A stretch of 64,000 nucleotides of DNA from CAVQGM01 sp963712065 (GCA_963712065.1 CAVQGM010000001.1:310001-374000); one strand, 5' to 3'; shown: positions 47,150 through 56,466, counted from the first letter of the stretch. Notes: generated by a model from the letters alone, not told the origin. Translations and numbers: made by a program.

Positions 47150-48829
47150 CTACTGGGCGAGCCAGACCTGGTGCATGCGGGTGACCAGGCTGAAGCTCCC
47201 CGGGCCTCCCATCGGGATCGACGCGCCACCGTCGGGCAGGGTCGTCTGCAGCACCCCTCGCACGTCGTTCTGGGCGACCTTCACCGGCGTCGGGTAGTCG
47301 AGGAAGATGTAGGGCAGGTTCTCGGCGAAGATCTCCTGCACCTCCCGATAGGCCTCGCGGCGCGTCTCGAGGTCGTCGGTGCTACGGGCCTTGGCGAGCG
47401 CCTCGTCGAGGCGAGGGTCCTCGTGGCGGGGGAAGTTCAGCCCGAGCTGGCCGAGGGGCGAGATGCTCGCCCGCTGCCACCACACCTGCTCGTAGTCGGG
47501 ATCCGGCGAACCGAACTGGCCCCAGAGCTTGGCCTGGAAGTCGCCGAGCACCCCGTCGAGGATGACCTGGGTGGCGTCGGCCTGGTTGACCTCGACCTGC
47601 ATGCCGGCCTCCTCCCACATCTCCTTCAGGAACTCGCCCTGCTGACGGGCCTCGGGCGTCGATCCGGTCTTGAAGGTGAACTCGAGCGGCCCGTTGGCCG
47701 CCTCGTAGGCCTCGACCTCGGCCTGGGCGGCGGCCAGGTCGTGGTCCGGATAGGCGGTGTCGACGTACCACGGCGAGGCCGGCCGGAACACGCTGTCGGC
47801 CGGCTCGGTCTCACCCTGGGCGATGACGTCGACCCAGGCCTGGGTGTCGGTGGCGAGGGCCAGGGCCTTGCGGGCCTGGGGGTCGTCGAACGGCTCGGAC
47901 ACCACGTTCAGCATCACGAACGTGACCTCGGTGTTGCCCCGCTGCTGGAAGTACTGCAGGTCGCCGCTCGACGCCAGCTCGCGGAACTGCTTGATGGCGG
48001 GCACGTCGACGGTGTGGGTCACGTCGAAGTCACCGCTGCGGATGCCGTTGACGCGCGATGCGGGATCGGGCGCGGGACGGAACTCGATGCGGTCGAGGTA
48101 GGGCAGCTGGTTGCCGGCGTCGTCCTTCAGCCAGTAGTCGGGGTTGCGCTCGACGACGAGGCGGTTGTCGGGCACCCACTCGACGAACCTGAACGGCCCG
48201 GTGCCGACCGGCTTCGACGTCGAGTCGGGGCTGTCGAGCTGGCTCGGCGCCGGCACGACGCCGGCCTGCCCGGTGAGGGCGACCGGGAACGCGGCCCACG
48301 GGCTGGTCATCTTCACCACGGCGGTGAGGTCGTCGGTGGTCTCGATGCTGTCGATCAACACGAGCGAGGGCTTGGTGAGCGCGGCGGTGCGGATGGCGTC
48401 GAGGCTGCGCTTGACCGCCGCCGAGGTGAGCGGCGTGCCGTCGTGGAACGTGATGTCGGGGCGCAGCGTGATCGTCCACTCGGTGAAGTCGGCGTTCGGC
48501 TCCAAGGACTCGGCCAGGAACGGGGCCACGCTGCCGTCCTCGGCGTACGCGGTCAGCGGGTCGTAGAAGCTGAGCGCGGCCTGGGTGCCGTCGGTCGCCC
48601 ACCGGTTGGACGTCGGGTCCCAGCCGTCGGACTCGCTGGCCAGCGCGTAGACCAGCGTCCCGCCGGTCTGCGGCTCGCCGCCCTCGTCGACCGCGACGTC
48701 GGCGAAGCCGGTGTCGTCGGTCGAGTCCCCGTCGCCGGAGCCCGAATCGTCGGAGCCACCACAGGCGGCGGCGAGCAGGACGGCGGCCAGCACGAGCGCG
48801 ACCAGGCGCGCTCCACGAGCAGTACGCAT
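47150..48829 (-). CDS. Peptide/nickel-type ABC transporter substrate-binding lipoprotein (orphan)
   Basis: A 559-residue SBP_bac_5 protein. The signal peptide LVLAAVLLAAACGGS ends in a lipobox (LAAAC), so it is anchored outside the membrane. TGGTLVYALASESDGWDPT is the family start, and GTGPFRFVEWVPDNRLVVERNPDYW the core motif. No permease or ATPase is nearby. AAGGGGGA Shine-Dalgarno. Likely binds peptides or other oligomeric solutes. Confidence 0.9.
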   Translation of the reverse strand: MRTARGARLVALVLAAVLLAAACGGSDDSGSGDGDSTDDTGFADVAVDEGGEPQTGGTLVYALASESDGWDPTSNRWATDGTQAALSFYDPLTAYAEDGSVAPFLAESLEPNADFTEWTITLRPDITFHDGTPLTSAAVKRSLDAIRTAALTKPSLVLIDSIETTDDLTAVVKMTSPWAAFPVALTGQAGVVPAPSQLDSPDSTSKPVGTGPFRFVEWVPDNRLVVERNPDYWLKDDAGNQLPYLDRIEFRPAPDPASRVNGIRSGDFDVTHTVDVPAIKQFRELASSGDLQYFQQRGNTEVTFVMLNVVSEPFDDPQARKALALATDTQAWVDVIAQGETEPADSVFRPASPWYVDTAYPDHDLAAAQAEVEAYEAANGPLEFTFKTGSTPEARQQGEFLKEMWEEAGMQVEVNQADATQVILDGVLGDFQAKLWGQFGSPDPDYEQVWWQRASISPLGQLGLNFPRHEDPRLDEALAKARSTDDLETRREAYREVQEIFAENLPYIFLDYPTPVKVAQNDVRGVLQTTLPDGGASIPMGGPGSFSLVTRMHQVWLAQ

Positions 48830-48930
48830 GTTGTTCCCCCTTGCTGACGGTGGAGTCAAGCAGAACCAAACGACCCGTGCACGCCACGGCGCCCGCGACA
48901 CCGGTCAGCCCGCGGCACTAGACAGGGCGA

Positions 48931-49743
48931 GTGGAGCTGAAGACGATCCGCTACGACGTCGACGACCGCGTCGCGACCATCACCCTCGCTCGCCCGCACC
49001 GGCTGAACGCATGGACCGGCCGCATGCACACCGAGTACCGCTGGGCGGTGGCCGAGGCCGATGCCGACCCCGACGTGCGCGTCGTCGTGGTCACCGGTGA
49101 GGGCCGAGGCTTCTGCGCCGGCGCCGACGCCTCGGCGCTCGAGGGCCACGTCGACAAGGGCGGCTACGACCCCGGCACCGGCGACGACCTGGCCGAGCCC
49201 GGCTACGGCGTGCGGCCCGAGTTCGACCACGACTACGCCTTCCACTTCGGGCTGCGGGTGCCGGTCATCGCGGCCATCAACGGGCCGGCCGCCGGTGTCG
49301 GCCTCGTGCTCGCCTGCTTCTGCGACCTCCGCTTCGCCGCCGAGGGGGCCAAGCTCACCACCGCCCACGGCCGGCTCAACCTCCCCGCCGAGTACGGCCT
49401 GTCGTGGGTGCTCCCCCGCCTCATCGGCGTCGGACGTGCGCTCGACCTGCTGCTGTCCAGCCGGGTGGTGCTGGCCGAGGAGGCACTGGGGTTCGGGCTG
49501 GTCAACCGGGTGTGGCCGGCCGACGAGCTGCTCCCCCACACCTACGACTACGCCCGCGACCTGGCCCACCGGGTCGCGCCACGGTCGCTGGCCGAGACCA
49601 AGCGCCAGGTGTGGACCGACCTCCACCGCGACGTCGGCACCTCGGTCGACGAGGCAACGGCGCTGCTCGAGGCGATGATGCGCGAGGACGACTTCGGTGA
49701 GGGCGTCCGGGCCCTCACCGACAAGCGCCCGCCCGCGTTCTGA
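48931..49743 (+). CDS. Enoyl-CoA hydratase/isomerase family protein
   Basis: A 270-residue crotonase: TITLARPHRLNAW (start), GRGFCAGADASALEG (oxyanion loop) and VIAAINGPAAGVGLVLACFCDLRFA (second loop), then AEYGLSWVLPRLIG. The Glu that acts as base is in PAEYGL. It hydrates enoyl-CoA in beta-oxidation or a related lyase/isomerase reaction. GTG start with TAGACA 6 nt upstream. Convergent with the CoA-transferase gene. Confidence 0.9.
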   Translation: MELKTIRYDVDDRVATITLARPHRLNAWTGRMHTEYRWAVAEADADPDVRVVVVTGEGRGFCAGADASALEGHVDKGGYDPGTGDDLAEPGYGVRPEFDHDYAFHFGLRVPVIAAINGPAAGVGLVLACFCDLRFAAEGAKLTTAHGRLNLPAEYGLSWVLPRLIGVGRALDLLLSSRVVLAEEALGFGLVNRVWPADELLPHTYDYARDLAHRVAPRSLAETKRQVWTDLHRDVGTSVDEATALLEAMMREDDFGEGVRALTDKRPPAF

Positions 49744-49746
49744 CCG

Positions 49747-50910
49747 TCAGCCGCCGCCGGGCTGCACCTCGGCGACGAGCTCGTCGGTGTGCTCGCCGAG
49801 CCCCGGCACCGGCCCGATCGGCGGCAGCTCGGTGCCGTGGAACCGCACGGGCGTGGCCACCGCCCGATGAGCGGGCGCCCCCTCCCCCTCCGGCACGTCG
49901 ACGAAGGCCCCGGCGGCGACGGCCTGCGGGTCGTCGACCACCTCGGCGGGCGTGAGCGCCGGTGCCCACCACACGCCGTGCTCGTCGAAGGCGGTGACCC
50001 ACTCGTCACGGGTGCGTTCGGCGAAGACCTCGTCGAGCACGGCCACGAGCTCGACCGAGTGGTGCCGCCGACCTCGCCCGTCGGCGAACCGCTCGTCGTC
50101 GATCAGGTCGTCCCGCCCGATGGCCCGACACAGGCTCGGGAAGTGTCGCTGCCCCTCCACCCCGAGCAACCAGAACCACCGCCCGTCGCCGGCCCGGTAG
50201 CAGTTCACCATCGGGTTCGGCTCACGGGCGCGGTCGACCGGCGGGTTGAGCTTGCCGAACCGCAGCTGGATGCTGAGGTCCCACCCCAGGCAGTAGATGC
50301 CGGTGCGGAGCAGCGACGTCTCGACCAGCTGACCCCTGCCGGTGCGCTCCCGCTCGAGCAGGGCACCGAGGATCCCGGAGAGGGTGGCCAGACCGGTGGT
50401 GTGGTCGCCGAAGCCACCCCGGATGTTGGGTGGGGCCTGGCCCTCGGGGCTGAGCGTGGTGGCGATGCCGGTGCGGGCCCAGAACCCACCCACGTCGTAG
50501 CCGGGCCGGCCGGCGTCGGGCCCGTCGATGCCGTAGCCGGTGACGAGGGCGTAGACGAGGTGGGGGTTCTCGGCGAGCAGCACCTCGTGGCCGAGCCCGA
50601 GGCGCTCGAGGGCGTCGACCCGGAGGTTGGTGAGGAACACGTCGGCGGTGCGGATCAGCTCGTGCAGGTGCCGGGCATCGTCGGGCTGCTTGAGGTCGAG
50701 CACGACGCTGCGCTTGCCGCGGTTGTCGAGGTCGAACGGTGGCGACTGGGTCTGGCCGTGCCCGGCGATCACCTGGAACACCCGCCGCATCGGGTCGCCG
50801 TCGGGCGGCTCGACCTTGACGACGTCGGCCCCCCAGTCGGCGAGCATCCCGCCCGCCGACGGGCCCGCCACCCACACGCCCAGCTCGACCACCCGGTAGT
50901 TCTCCAGCAT
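49747..50910 (-). CDS. CoA transferase family III (CaiB/BaiF type)
   Basis: A 387-residue CoA transferase: YRVVELGVWVAGPSAGGMLADWGADVVKVEPPDGD is the family start; FDLDNRGKRSVVLDLKQPD follows, and PGYDVGGFWARTG places a Asp at the catalytic position where the enzyme forms a CoA-thioester anhydride, unlike the His of the racemase at 19250. It moves CoA between carboxylic acids; substrates unknown. Confidence 0.9.
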   Translation of the reverse strand: MLENYRVVELGVWVAGPSAGGMLADWGADVVKVEPPDGDPMRRVFQVIAGHGQTQSPPFDLDNRGKRSVVLDLKQPDDARHLHELIRTADVFLTNLRVDALERLGLGHEVLLAENPHLVYALVTGYGIDGPDAGRPGYDVGGFWARTGIATTLSPEGQAPPNIRGGFGDHTTGLATLSGILGALLERERTGRGQLVETSLLRTGIYCLGWDLSIQLRFGKLNPPVDRAREPNPMVNCYRAGDGRWFWLLGVEGQRHFPSLCRAIGRDDLIDDERFADGRGRRHHSVELVAVLDEVFAERTRDEWVTAFDEHGVWWAPALTPAEVVDDPQAVAAGAFVDVPEGEGAPAHRAVATPVRFHGTELPPIGPVPGLGEHTDELVAEVQPGGG

Positions 50911-50922
50911 GGGCCGAGGCTA
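50911..50922 (-). promoter_or_regulatory. Putative leaderless promoter of the CoA-transferase
   Basis: Minus-strand TAGCCT (50922-50917), 6 nt before the ATG at 50910. Confidence 0.45.
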
Positions 50923-50982
50923 CGTCGTCCCGGTGCCACGGATGGGGGGCGGCTGGAGCCCGCCCGTACACTCGGCGGCGAC

Positions 50983-52590
50983 ATGACCGCCACGGACCCG
51001 TCCTCCACCGCCGCCCCTGCCGACCTCGTGCTCGGTTCGTTCAGCGACGAGCCGCCGTGGCTCGTCGAGCCCGAGCGCATGCCCTGGCGCAAGGCGGTGC
51101 CGTCGGTGCGGTGGGCGGTCCGCCGGGAGCTGCCGACCCTCACCCGGCCGCGCCGCCTGCCCGAGAGCACCCGGGCCCTGAAGGTCGTGTGGCACCTCGG
51201 GCGCCAGCTCGGCCTCTGGTACGTCGGCGGCCGCCGCGCCGGCGGCACCGCCTCGCGCCGCGACCTCTCCCGCCGCCTCCGCCTGGCCGCCGAGAAGCTC
51301 GGCCCCACCTACATCAAGCTCGGCCAGATCATCTCCTCCGGCGAGGGCCTGTTCCCCGAGGAGCTGGTGAGGGAGTTCCAGAAGCTGCGCGACCAGGTGC
51401 CGGCCGAGGACTTCGCCGCCGTGCGCGACGTCGTCGAGTCCGAGCTCGGCCGGCGGCTCGAGGACGTCTTCGCCACCTTCGAGCGCACCCCGTTGGCCGC
51501 TGCCTCCATCGCCCAGGTGCATGCCGCCACGCTGCACACCGGCGAGCGGGTCGTGGTGAAGGTCCAGCGCCCGTCGGTCGCCAGGCTCGTCCACGCCGAC
51601 ATCGAGGTCATGGCCTGGCTCGCCCCCGCGCTCGTGGGCCGCATCCCCGTCGCCGCCCTCGCCAACCCACCCGCACTCGTCGAGCTGTTCACCGAGACCA
51701 TCACCGAGGAGCTCGACTTCCGGCTCGAGGCCGAGAACATGCTCGACGTGGCCCGCTCGTTCGCCGAGCTGGGCCAGCGGGGCTACGTGATCCCCCGGCC
51801 CCACCCCGAGCTGGTCACGCCCCGCGTCCTCGTCATGGAACGCCTCGACGGCTTCCCCTTCTACGAGGTCGAGCGCATCCGAGAGGCCGGTGTCGACACC
51901 GAGGAGGTCGTGCGCACCGGGATGGTCGGGTTCATGGAGGGCGCCATGATCCATGGCATCTTCCACGGCGACCTCCACGGCGGGAACCTGTTCGTGCTGC
52001 CCGACGGGCGCACCGCCCTGCTCGACTTCGGCATCACCGCCCGGATGGACGACGCCCGCCGCCTCGCCTTCCTACGCCTGATGGTGGGCGCCACGATGAA
52101 CGACGTGAAGGCCCAGCTCGCCGCCCTGCGAGACCTCGGTGCCCTCCCTCCCGACACCGACCTCGACGCCGTGATCGTCGATCTCGGCCTCGACGGCCCG
52201 CCGATCGACCCGACGACGCTCACCGCCGACGAGATGATCCACGAGATCCAGTCGATCGTGAAGAAGTTGCTCGGCTACGGCGCGCGGATGCCGAAGGTGC
52301 TGATGCTGTACGTGAAGAACCTGGTGTTCCTCGACGGCGCCATCGCCACCATGGCCCCCGACCTCGACATCTTCGCCGAGATCGCCAACGTGTCGATGTA
52401 CTTCGCCCAGACCCACGGCGAGCGCATCGCCGCCGAGATCGGCATCGACCCCCGCTCCTACGAGGTCGACCTCACCGGCGTGAAGGGCAGCTTCGGCGTC
52501 GACCCCGCCACCGAGTCGCTCACCTACCGAGACCTGCAGGAGCGCCGCGAGCTCATCAGGAGCCGCTTCGCCGCCCGCCAGATCTCCTGA
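50983..52590 (+). CDS. ABC1/UbiB/AarF family atypical kinase
   Basis: A 535-residue protein-kinase-like protein. EKLGPTYIKLGQIISSGEGLFPEEL holds the KxGQ motif that closes the active site, AAASIAQVHAATLHTGERVVVKVQRP the Ala-rich loop and Lys, EELDFRLEAENM the Glu, FHGDLHGGNLFV the catalytic loop and LLDFGITARM the DFG equivalent. UbiB/ABC1 proteins support quinone or lipid biology as ATPases. No C-terminal helix pair is obvious. TACACT lies 10 nt upstream of the ATG. Confidence 0.92.
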   Translation: MTATDPSSTAAPADLVLGSFSDEPPWLVEPERMPWRKAVPSVRWAVRRELPTLTRPRRLPESTRALKVVWHLGRQLGLWYVGGRRAGGTASRRDLSRRLRLAAEKLGPTYIKLGQIISSGEGLFPEELVREFQKLRDQVPAEDFAAVRDVVESELGRRLEDVFATFERTPLAAASIAQVHAATLHTGERVVVKVQRPSVARLVHADIEVMAWLAPALVGRIPVAALANPPALVELFTETITEELDFRLEAENMLDVARSFAELGQRGYVIPRPHPELVTPRVLVMERLDGFPFYEVERIREAGVDTEEVVRTGMVGFMEGAMIHGIFHGDLHGGNLFVLPDGRTALLDFGITARMDDARRLAFLRLMVGATMNDVKAQLAALRDLGALPPDTDLDAVIVDLGLDGPPIDPTTLTADEMIHEIQSIVKKLLGYGARMPKVLMLYVKNLVFLDGAIATMAPDLDIFAEIANVSMYFAQTHGERIAAEIGIDPRSYEVDLTGVKGSFGVDPATESLTYRDLQERRELIRSRFAARQIS

Positions 52591-52625
52591 CGACCGATCG
52601 TCCCCGGCCGGGGTAGAACCGGTGG

Positions 52626-54056
52626 ATGACCTTCGCCGAAGACCTCCGTCTGCTGCCCGCCGAACCGATCGGATCGCTCGCCGACTACGAGTCGCGCGGC
52701 GGGGGCGAGGCCATCGCCCGACTCCACGACCTCGGGGCCGAGTGGGCCCTCGAGCAGATCGACGTCGCCGGCCTGCGGGGACGGGGCGGCGGTGGCTTCC
52801 CCACGGCCGCCAAGTGGCGGTCGGTCCGCAGCGGCGGCGACGAGGTCGGCGAGCGCTTCGTGGTCGCCAACGGGGCCGAAGGCGAGCCCGGCACGTTCAA
52901 GGATCGACCGCTGCTGCGGCGCAACCCCTACCAGGTGCTCGAGGGGATCGTCGTCGCCGCCCGCGTCGTCGGCGCCCGCCGCGCCTACGTGGCGGTGAAG
53001 GCGAGCTTCGCCCCGGAGATCACCGCCCTCGAACGGGCCCTCGGGGAGATGGCCGCCGCCGGCTGGATGGCCGAGCTCGAGGTGGCGATCGTCGGCGGCC
53101 CCGACGAGTACCTCTTCGGGGAGGAGAAGGCCATGCTGGAGGTGATCGAGGGCGAGGATCCCCTGCCTCGCCTCCTGCCGCCCTACCTCTACGGTCTGTT
53201 CTCGGTGCAGCCCCAGATGGGCTGGTCGGCGGCACCCTCCGGATCGACGGGCACGGCCGTGGCCGTCTCCAACCCCACGCTCGTCAACAACGTCGAGACG
53301 CTGGCCAACGTGGCCCCGATCCTGGCGCGCGGACCCGTGTGGTTCCGATCCGTGGGCACCGACGAGTCGCCGGGCACGATCATCTGCACGGTCAGCGGTG
53401 ACACGGCGCGGGCCGGTTTCGCCGAGATCCCGATGGGCACTCCCCTGTCGACCGCCATCGACCTGATCGGGGGCGGGATGCCCGACGGCCGACGGGTCAA
53501 GGCGGTCCTCTCCGGCGTGGCCAACCCCGTCGTCTCCGCCGACCAGATCGACACGCCCCTCACCTACGAGGCGATGGCCGCCATCGGCACCGGGCTCGGC
53601 GCCGCCGGGTTCCTCGTGTTCGACGACCGCCGCGACATGGTGCGCGTCGCGCATGCCGTCTCGCGGTTCCTCTACGTCGAGTCGTGCGGACAGTGCCCGG
53701 CCTGCAAGTTCGGCACCGGCGAGGTGACCGCCCGCCTCGAGCAGCTCATCCTCGACGGCGGCGACGAGGGGGACGTGGAGACCATCGCGGCGCGCCTCCG
53801 GCAGGTCACCGACGCCAACCGGTGCTACCTCGGCACCGAGGAGCAGCGCACCGTCGGCAGCATCCTGGCCGCCTTCCCGGAGGACGTGGCCCTCGCCCTC
53901 ACCGGGGTGCACACCGAGCCGGTCGATGCCGTGTCGAAGATCGTCGAGGTCGTCGACGACCGCGCCGTGATGGACGAGCGCCAAGCCCGCAAGCGCCCCG
54001 ACTGGACCTACGGCGACACCGTCCCGGAGGTGTTCGTGCAACCGCGCCGGTCATGA
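52626..54056 (+). CDS. NuoF-like NADH-binding flavoprotein (orphan)
   Basis: A 476-residue 51-kDa-type subunit. GLRGRGGGGFPTAAKW (near residue 48) binds NADH/FMN, NGAEGEPGTFKDRPLL binds FMN, then an SLBB-like segment, and ESCGQCPACKFGTGE (near residue 355) with a later Cys (NRCYLGTEE) provides the N3 [4Fe-4S] cluster. No nuoE, nuoG or hydrogenase/formate dehydrogenase gene is next to it. Probable NADH-dependent diaphorase subunit of an unlinked complex. Confidence 0.9.
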   Translation: MTFAEDLRLLPAEPIGSLADYESRGGGEAIARLHDLGAEWALEQIDVAGLRGRGGGGFPTAAKWRSVRSGGDEVGERFVVANGAEGEPGTFKDRPLLRRNPYQVLEGIVVAARVVGARRAYVAVKASFAPEITALERALGEMAAAGWMAELEVAIVGGPDEYLFGEEKAMLEVIEGEDPLPRLLPPYLYGLFSVQPQMGWSAAPSGSTGTAVAVSNPTLVNNVETLANVAPILARGPVWFRSVGTDESPGTIICTVSGDTARAGFAEIPMGTPLSTAIDLIGGGMPDGRRVKAVLSGVANPVVSADQIDTPLTYEAMAAIGTGLGAAGFLVFDDRRDMVRVAHAVSRFLYVESCGQCPACKFGTGEVTARLEQLILDGGDEGDVETIAARLRQVTDANRCYLGTEEQRTVGSILAAFPEDVALALTGVHTEPVDAVSKIVEVVDDRAVMDERQARKRPDWTYGDTVPEVFVQPRRS

Positions 54057-54063
54057 TCGTGCG

Positions 54064-54192
54064 GTGCCAGCGGGGATCTGGACCCTCGTGCTGCTCGGCG
54101 GGGTCGGCCTCGTGGTCTGGGGCTCGGAGACCTTCGCCGAACACCTGAGCGAACCAGCCACGCGTCGATGGCGATGCGCCCGGCGAGGCTGA
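54064..54192 (+). pseudogene. Truncated Na+/Ca2+ exchanger N-terminus
   Basis: Forty-two codons from GTG: VPAGIWTLVLLGGVGLVVWG then SETFAEHLSEPAT. The first helix and WGSExFAEHLS are characteristic of CaCA-family exchangers, but after PATR the frame turns to RRWRCARRG and stops, where a full gene would continue for 300 residues. The breakpoint is near 54150. It is a decayed copy; an intact paralogue is at 37015. The minus strand over 54150-54340 also has a coding-like, startless stretch (DPTDATTARARPHLDDDVEP). Confidence 0.6.
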
Positions 54193-54315
54193 ACGGTGAG
54201 GCGTCGGCCGGCGAGTGGCGCGGGACCGGCTCGACGTCGTCGTCGAGGTGTGGCCTGGCGCGAGCAGTGGTGGCGTCCGTGGGATCGAGGACGTCGGCCA
54301 CGGGGGAGGCCCGTG

Positions 54316-54801
54316 TCACCGTCGCTCGACCCGGCGGTCGCCCCTCCCCTCCGTCCACGACTCGATCACCAGGTGGTCGGTCGCCGGCCGGAGGAGCACG
54401 AGGTCGGTGACGTCGGCACGGAAGAGCTCCATCGGGCCCGGCGGCGGTGGCGTCCCCGTCGCCCGCTCGAACGCGTCGATGAACCGCCGCTTGCCGGCCT
54501 CGTCGACGACCTCGTCGGCCCGGCCCGAGATGCGGGCGTCACCCTCGGTGACCTGCTTGTCGACGGTGGCGCTGTGGAGGGCGAACCGGGGGTCGCGCCG
54601 CAGGTCGCGGGCCTTGAGCGAGCCCGGCATCATGCCCAGCCACAGCTCCCCCTCGGCGAACAGCGGCTCGATCCCGTTGATCCGGGGACCGCCGTCGGGG
54701 CGGATCGTGGCGAGGAGGGCGAGGCCGTGGGCGTCGAAGCGGGCCTGCACCCGCTCGGCCAGGTCGGGGGTCGCGGTGCGCACGTCGTTCCAGGATGGCA
54801 T
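54316..54801 (-). CDS. Pyridoxamine 5'-phosphate oxidase-like (PPOX) flavoprotein
   Basis: A 161-residue split-barrel flavin protein: RFDAHGLALLATIRPDGGPRINGIEPLFAEGELWLGM and LRRDPRFALHSATVD are the FMN/F420-binding strands, and VTDLVLLRPATDHLVIESW the C-terminal strand. PPOX-class enzymes in actinobacteria reduce diverse substrates with F420H2 or FMNH2; the class cannot be fixed here. Divergent from nucS. Confidence 0.87.
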   Translation of the reverse strand: MPSWNDVRTATPDLAERVQARFDAHGLALLATIRPDGGPRINGIEPLFAEGELWLGMMPGSLKARDLRRDPRFALHSATVDKQVTEGDARISGRADEVVDEAGKRRFIDAFERATGTPPPPGPMELFRADVTDLVLLRPATDHLVIESWTEGRGDRRVERR

Positions 54802-54873
54802 GACGTCATCTTCCCAACCGCCGCCGCCACCGCGCCGGCCGGACGTCACGCCGGCCGCGCCCGGGACGCCGCG

Positions 54874-54885
54874 TAGGCTCGGGAG
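54874..54885 (+). promoter_or_regulatory. Putative leaderless nucS promoter
   Basis: TAGGCT (54874-54879), 6 nt before the ATG at 54886. Confidence 0.5.
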
Positions 54886-55545
54886 ATGCGCCTCGTCGTG
54901 GCCCGCTGCTCGGTCGACTACGTCGGTCGGCTGTCGGCCCACCTGCCCTCGGCCGTGCGCCTGATCATGGTCAAGGCCGACGGCTGCGTCGCCATCCACG
55001 CCGACGGCGGCGCCTACAAGCCCCTCAACTGGATGGTCGCCCCGTGCACGCTCGCCGAGGGTGAGGGCGAGTGGGTCGTGCGCAACCCCAAGGGCGAGGT
55101 GCTCACCATCACCATCGAGGAGGTGATCGCCGACGTCGACCACGACCTCGGGCCCGACCCGGGTCTCCAGAAGGACGGCGTCGAGGCCCACCTCCAAGCA
55201 CTCCTGGCCGCCAGCCCACAAGCCGTCGAGGACGGGCTCGTGCTCGTCCGGCGCGAGTTCCCCACCGACATCGGCCCGGTCGACCTGCTGTGCCGCGACG
55301 CCGACGGGGCGGCGGTGGCGATCGAGATCAAGCGGCGCGGCGAGATCGACGGCGTCGAGCAGCTCGCCCGCTACCTCGAGCGGCTCGAGCGCGACCCCCG
55401 CCTCCGCCCGGTGCGGGGCGTGTTCGTCGCCCAGGAGATCAAGCCCCAGGCCAAGGTGCTGGCCGCCGACCGTGGCATCTCCTGCGTCGAGGTCGACTAC
55501 GACGCCCTCCGCGGCCTCGCCGACGACGAGCTCACCCTCTTCTGA
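54886..55545 (+). CDS. nucS: Mismatch-specific endonuclease NucS/EndoMS
   Basis: NucS replaces MutSL in most actinobacteria: it cuts both strands at mismatches. The 219-residue protein has the N-terminal DNA-binding domain (RLVVARCSVDYVGRLSAHLPSAVRLIMVKADGCVAIHADGGAYKPLNWM) and the C-terminal PD-(D/E)xK nuclease with GPVDLLCRD (Asp) and AIEIKRRG (Glu, Lys). The last residues, DDELTLF, match the LTLF-type sliding-clamp binding peptide. No mutS/mutL gene is seen here. Confidence 0.96.
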   Translation: MRLVVARCSVDYVGRLSAHLPSAVRLIMVKADGCVAIHADGGAYKPLNWMVAPCTLAEGEGEWVVRNPKGEVLTITIEEVIADVDHDLGPDPGLQKDGVEAHLQALLAASPQAVEDGLVLVRREFPTDIGPVDLLCRDADGAAVAIEIKRRGEIDGVEQLARYLERLERDPRLRPVRGVFVAQEIKPQAKVLAADRGISCVEVDYDALRGLADDELTLF

Positions 55546-55582
55546 ACGCTGAACTCCCTCGTTCTGGCTGGTGAGGAACGGG

Positions 55583-56437
55583 TCAGCTGTCGGGGTGGGG
55601 TAGGCCCATGGGGTTGGGGAAGGGCACCACGTCCGCGGTGAGCACCGCCCTCGTGGCGGGGGCCAGCACCTCGACCAGGCGATCGCGCTCGTCCTCGCGC
55701 AGCTCGCCGTAGGGCACCACCGCCAACTCGTCGGTGCGGCGCTCGATGTGCTCGTGCAGGGCCGCGCCACGCTCGGTCAGCCGGTCGCCGTCCAGCACGC
55801 CGACCGACCGCCAGAACACGGTGGCCTCCAGCCACTCGGCCTCGCTCCAGCCCCGGTTGTCCCGCAGCACCTCGGGCGGGGTGCCGGTCGCGGCCGCGGC
55901 CAGCACGTGGGCCTCGCATCCGCCGATCCCCTCGGCGGTGAGCACGGCCACATGACCGTCACCGCGGTGCTCGCGGAGGGCGGTGACCGCCTGCCAGAGC
56001 TGACCGATCTCGTCATCGGGGTCGTCGAGCTCGCGGTTGGCCGAGAACAGCGGCCGCCCGCCCCCCTCGGCCTCGTCGATCACCGGCCACAGCAGGGTCA
56101 GGGCCTGGTCGGCGAGAGGATCGGGATCCGGGACCACACGGCGCAGCGCGGCGGCGGCCGCCGACCGACGGGTCTCGACGGCCACCCGGGGTGGGGCCAG
56201 CGCCCACGCCTCGGGGATCGCCCGCTCGACCATCTCGGGGTGGAAGTTGAAGAAGGTGGCGCTGACGACACCGGCCGAGACACCCCCCATGGGTGCGGCC
56301 CGATTGGCGAAGTACCCCATCCAGAACCCGCGGTATCCGGCGTCGCGCGCCGCCTCCGTCGCCTCCGGCGCGAAGTAGGTGACGGCGTGCAGGGGCTCGA
56401 TGAGCCGCCAGACGGCGCGGGCGAACGACGGATCCAC
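55583..56437 (-). CDS. SCO6745-family protein
   Basis: A 284-residue helical protein of the actinobacterial SCO6745 type: ARAVWRLIEPLHAVTYFAPEATEAARDAGYRGFWMGYFANRAAPMGGV at the start, and LRDNRGWSEAEWLEATVFWRSVGVLDGDRLTERGAALHEHIERRTDELAV as a C-terminal winged-helix-like region. Its function is not established. GTG 56437 is chosen since the next upstream codons run into the MaoC stop. It is downstream of the SDR-MaoC pair, possibly in the same operon. Confidence 0.75.
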   Translation of the reverse strand: MDPSFARAVWRLIEPLHAVTYFAPEATEAARDAGYRGFWMGYFANRAAPMGGVSAGVVSATFFNFHPEMVERAIPEAWALAPPRVAVETRRSAAAAALRRVVPDPDPLADQALTLLWPVIDEAEGGGRPLFSANRELDDPDDEIGQLWQAVTALREHRGDGHVAVLTAEGIGGCEAHVLAAAATGTPPEVLRDNRGWSEAEWLEATVFWRSVGVLDGDRLTERGAALHEHIERRTDELAVVPYGELREDERDRLVEVLAPATRAVLTADVVPFPNPMGLPHPDS

Positions 56438-56466
56438 GGCGATCGGGTGGCGGCCGACGGTGCCGG

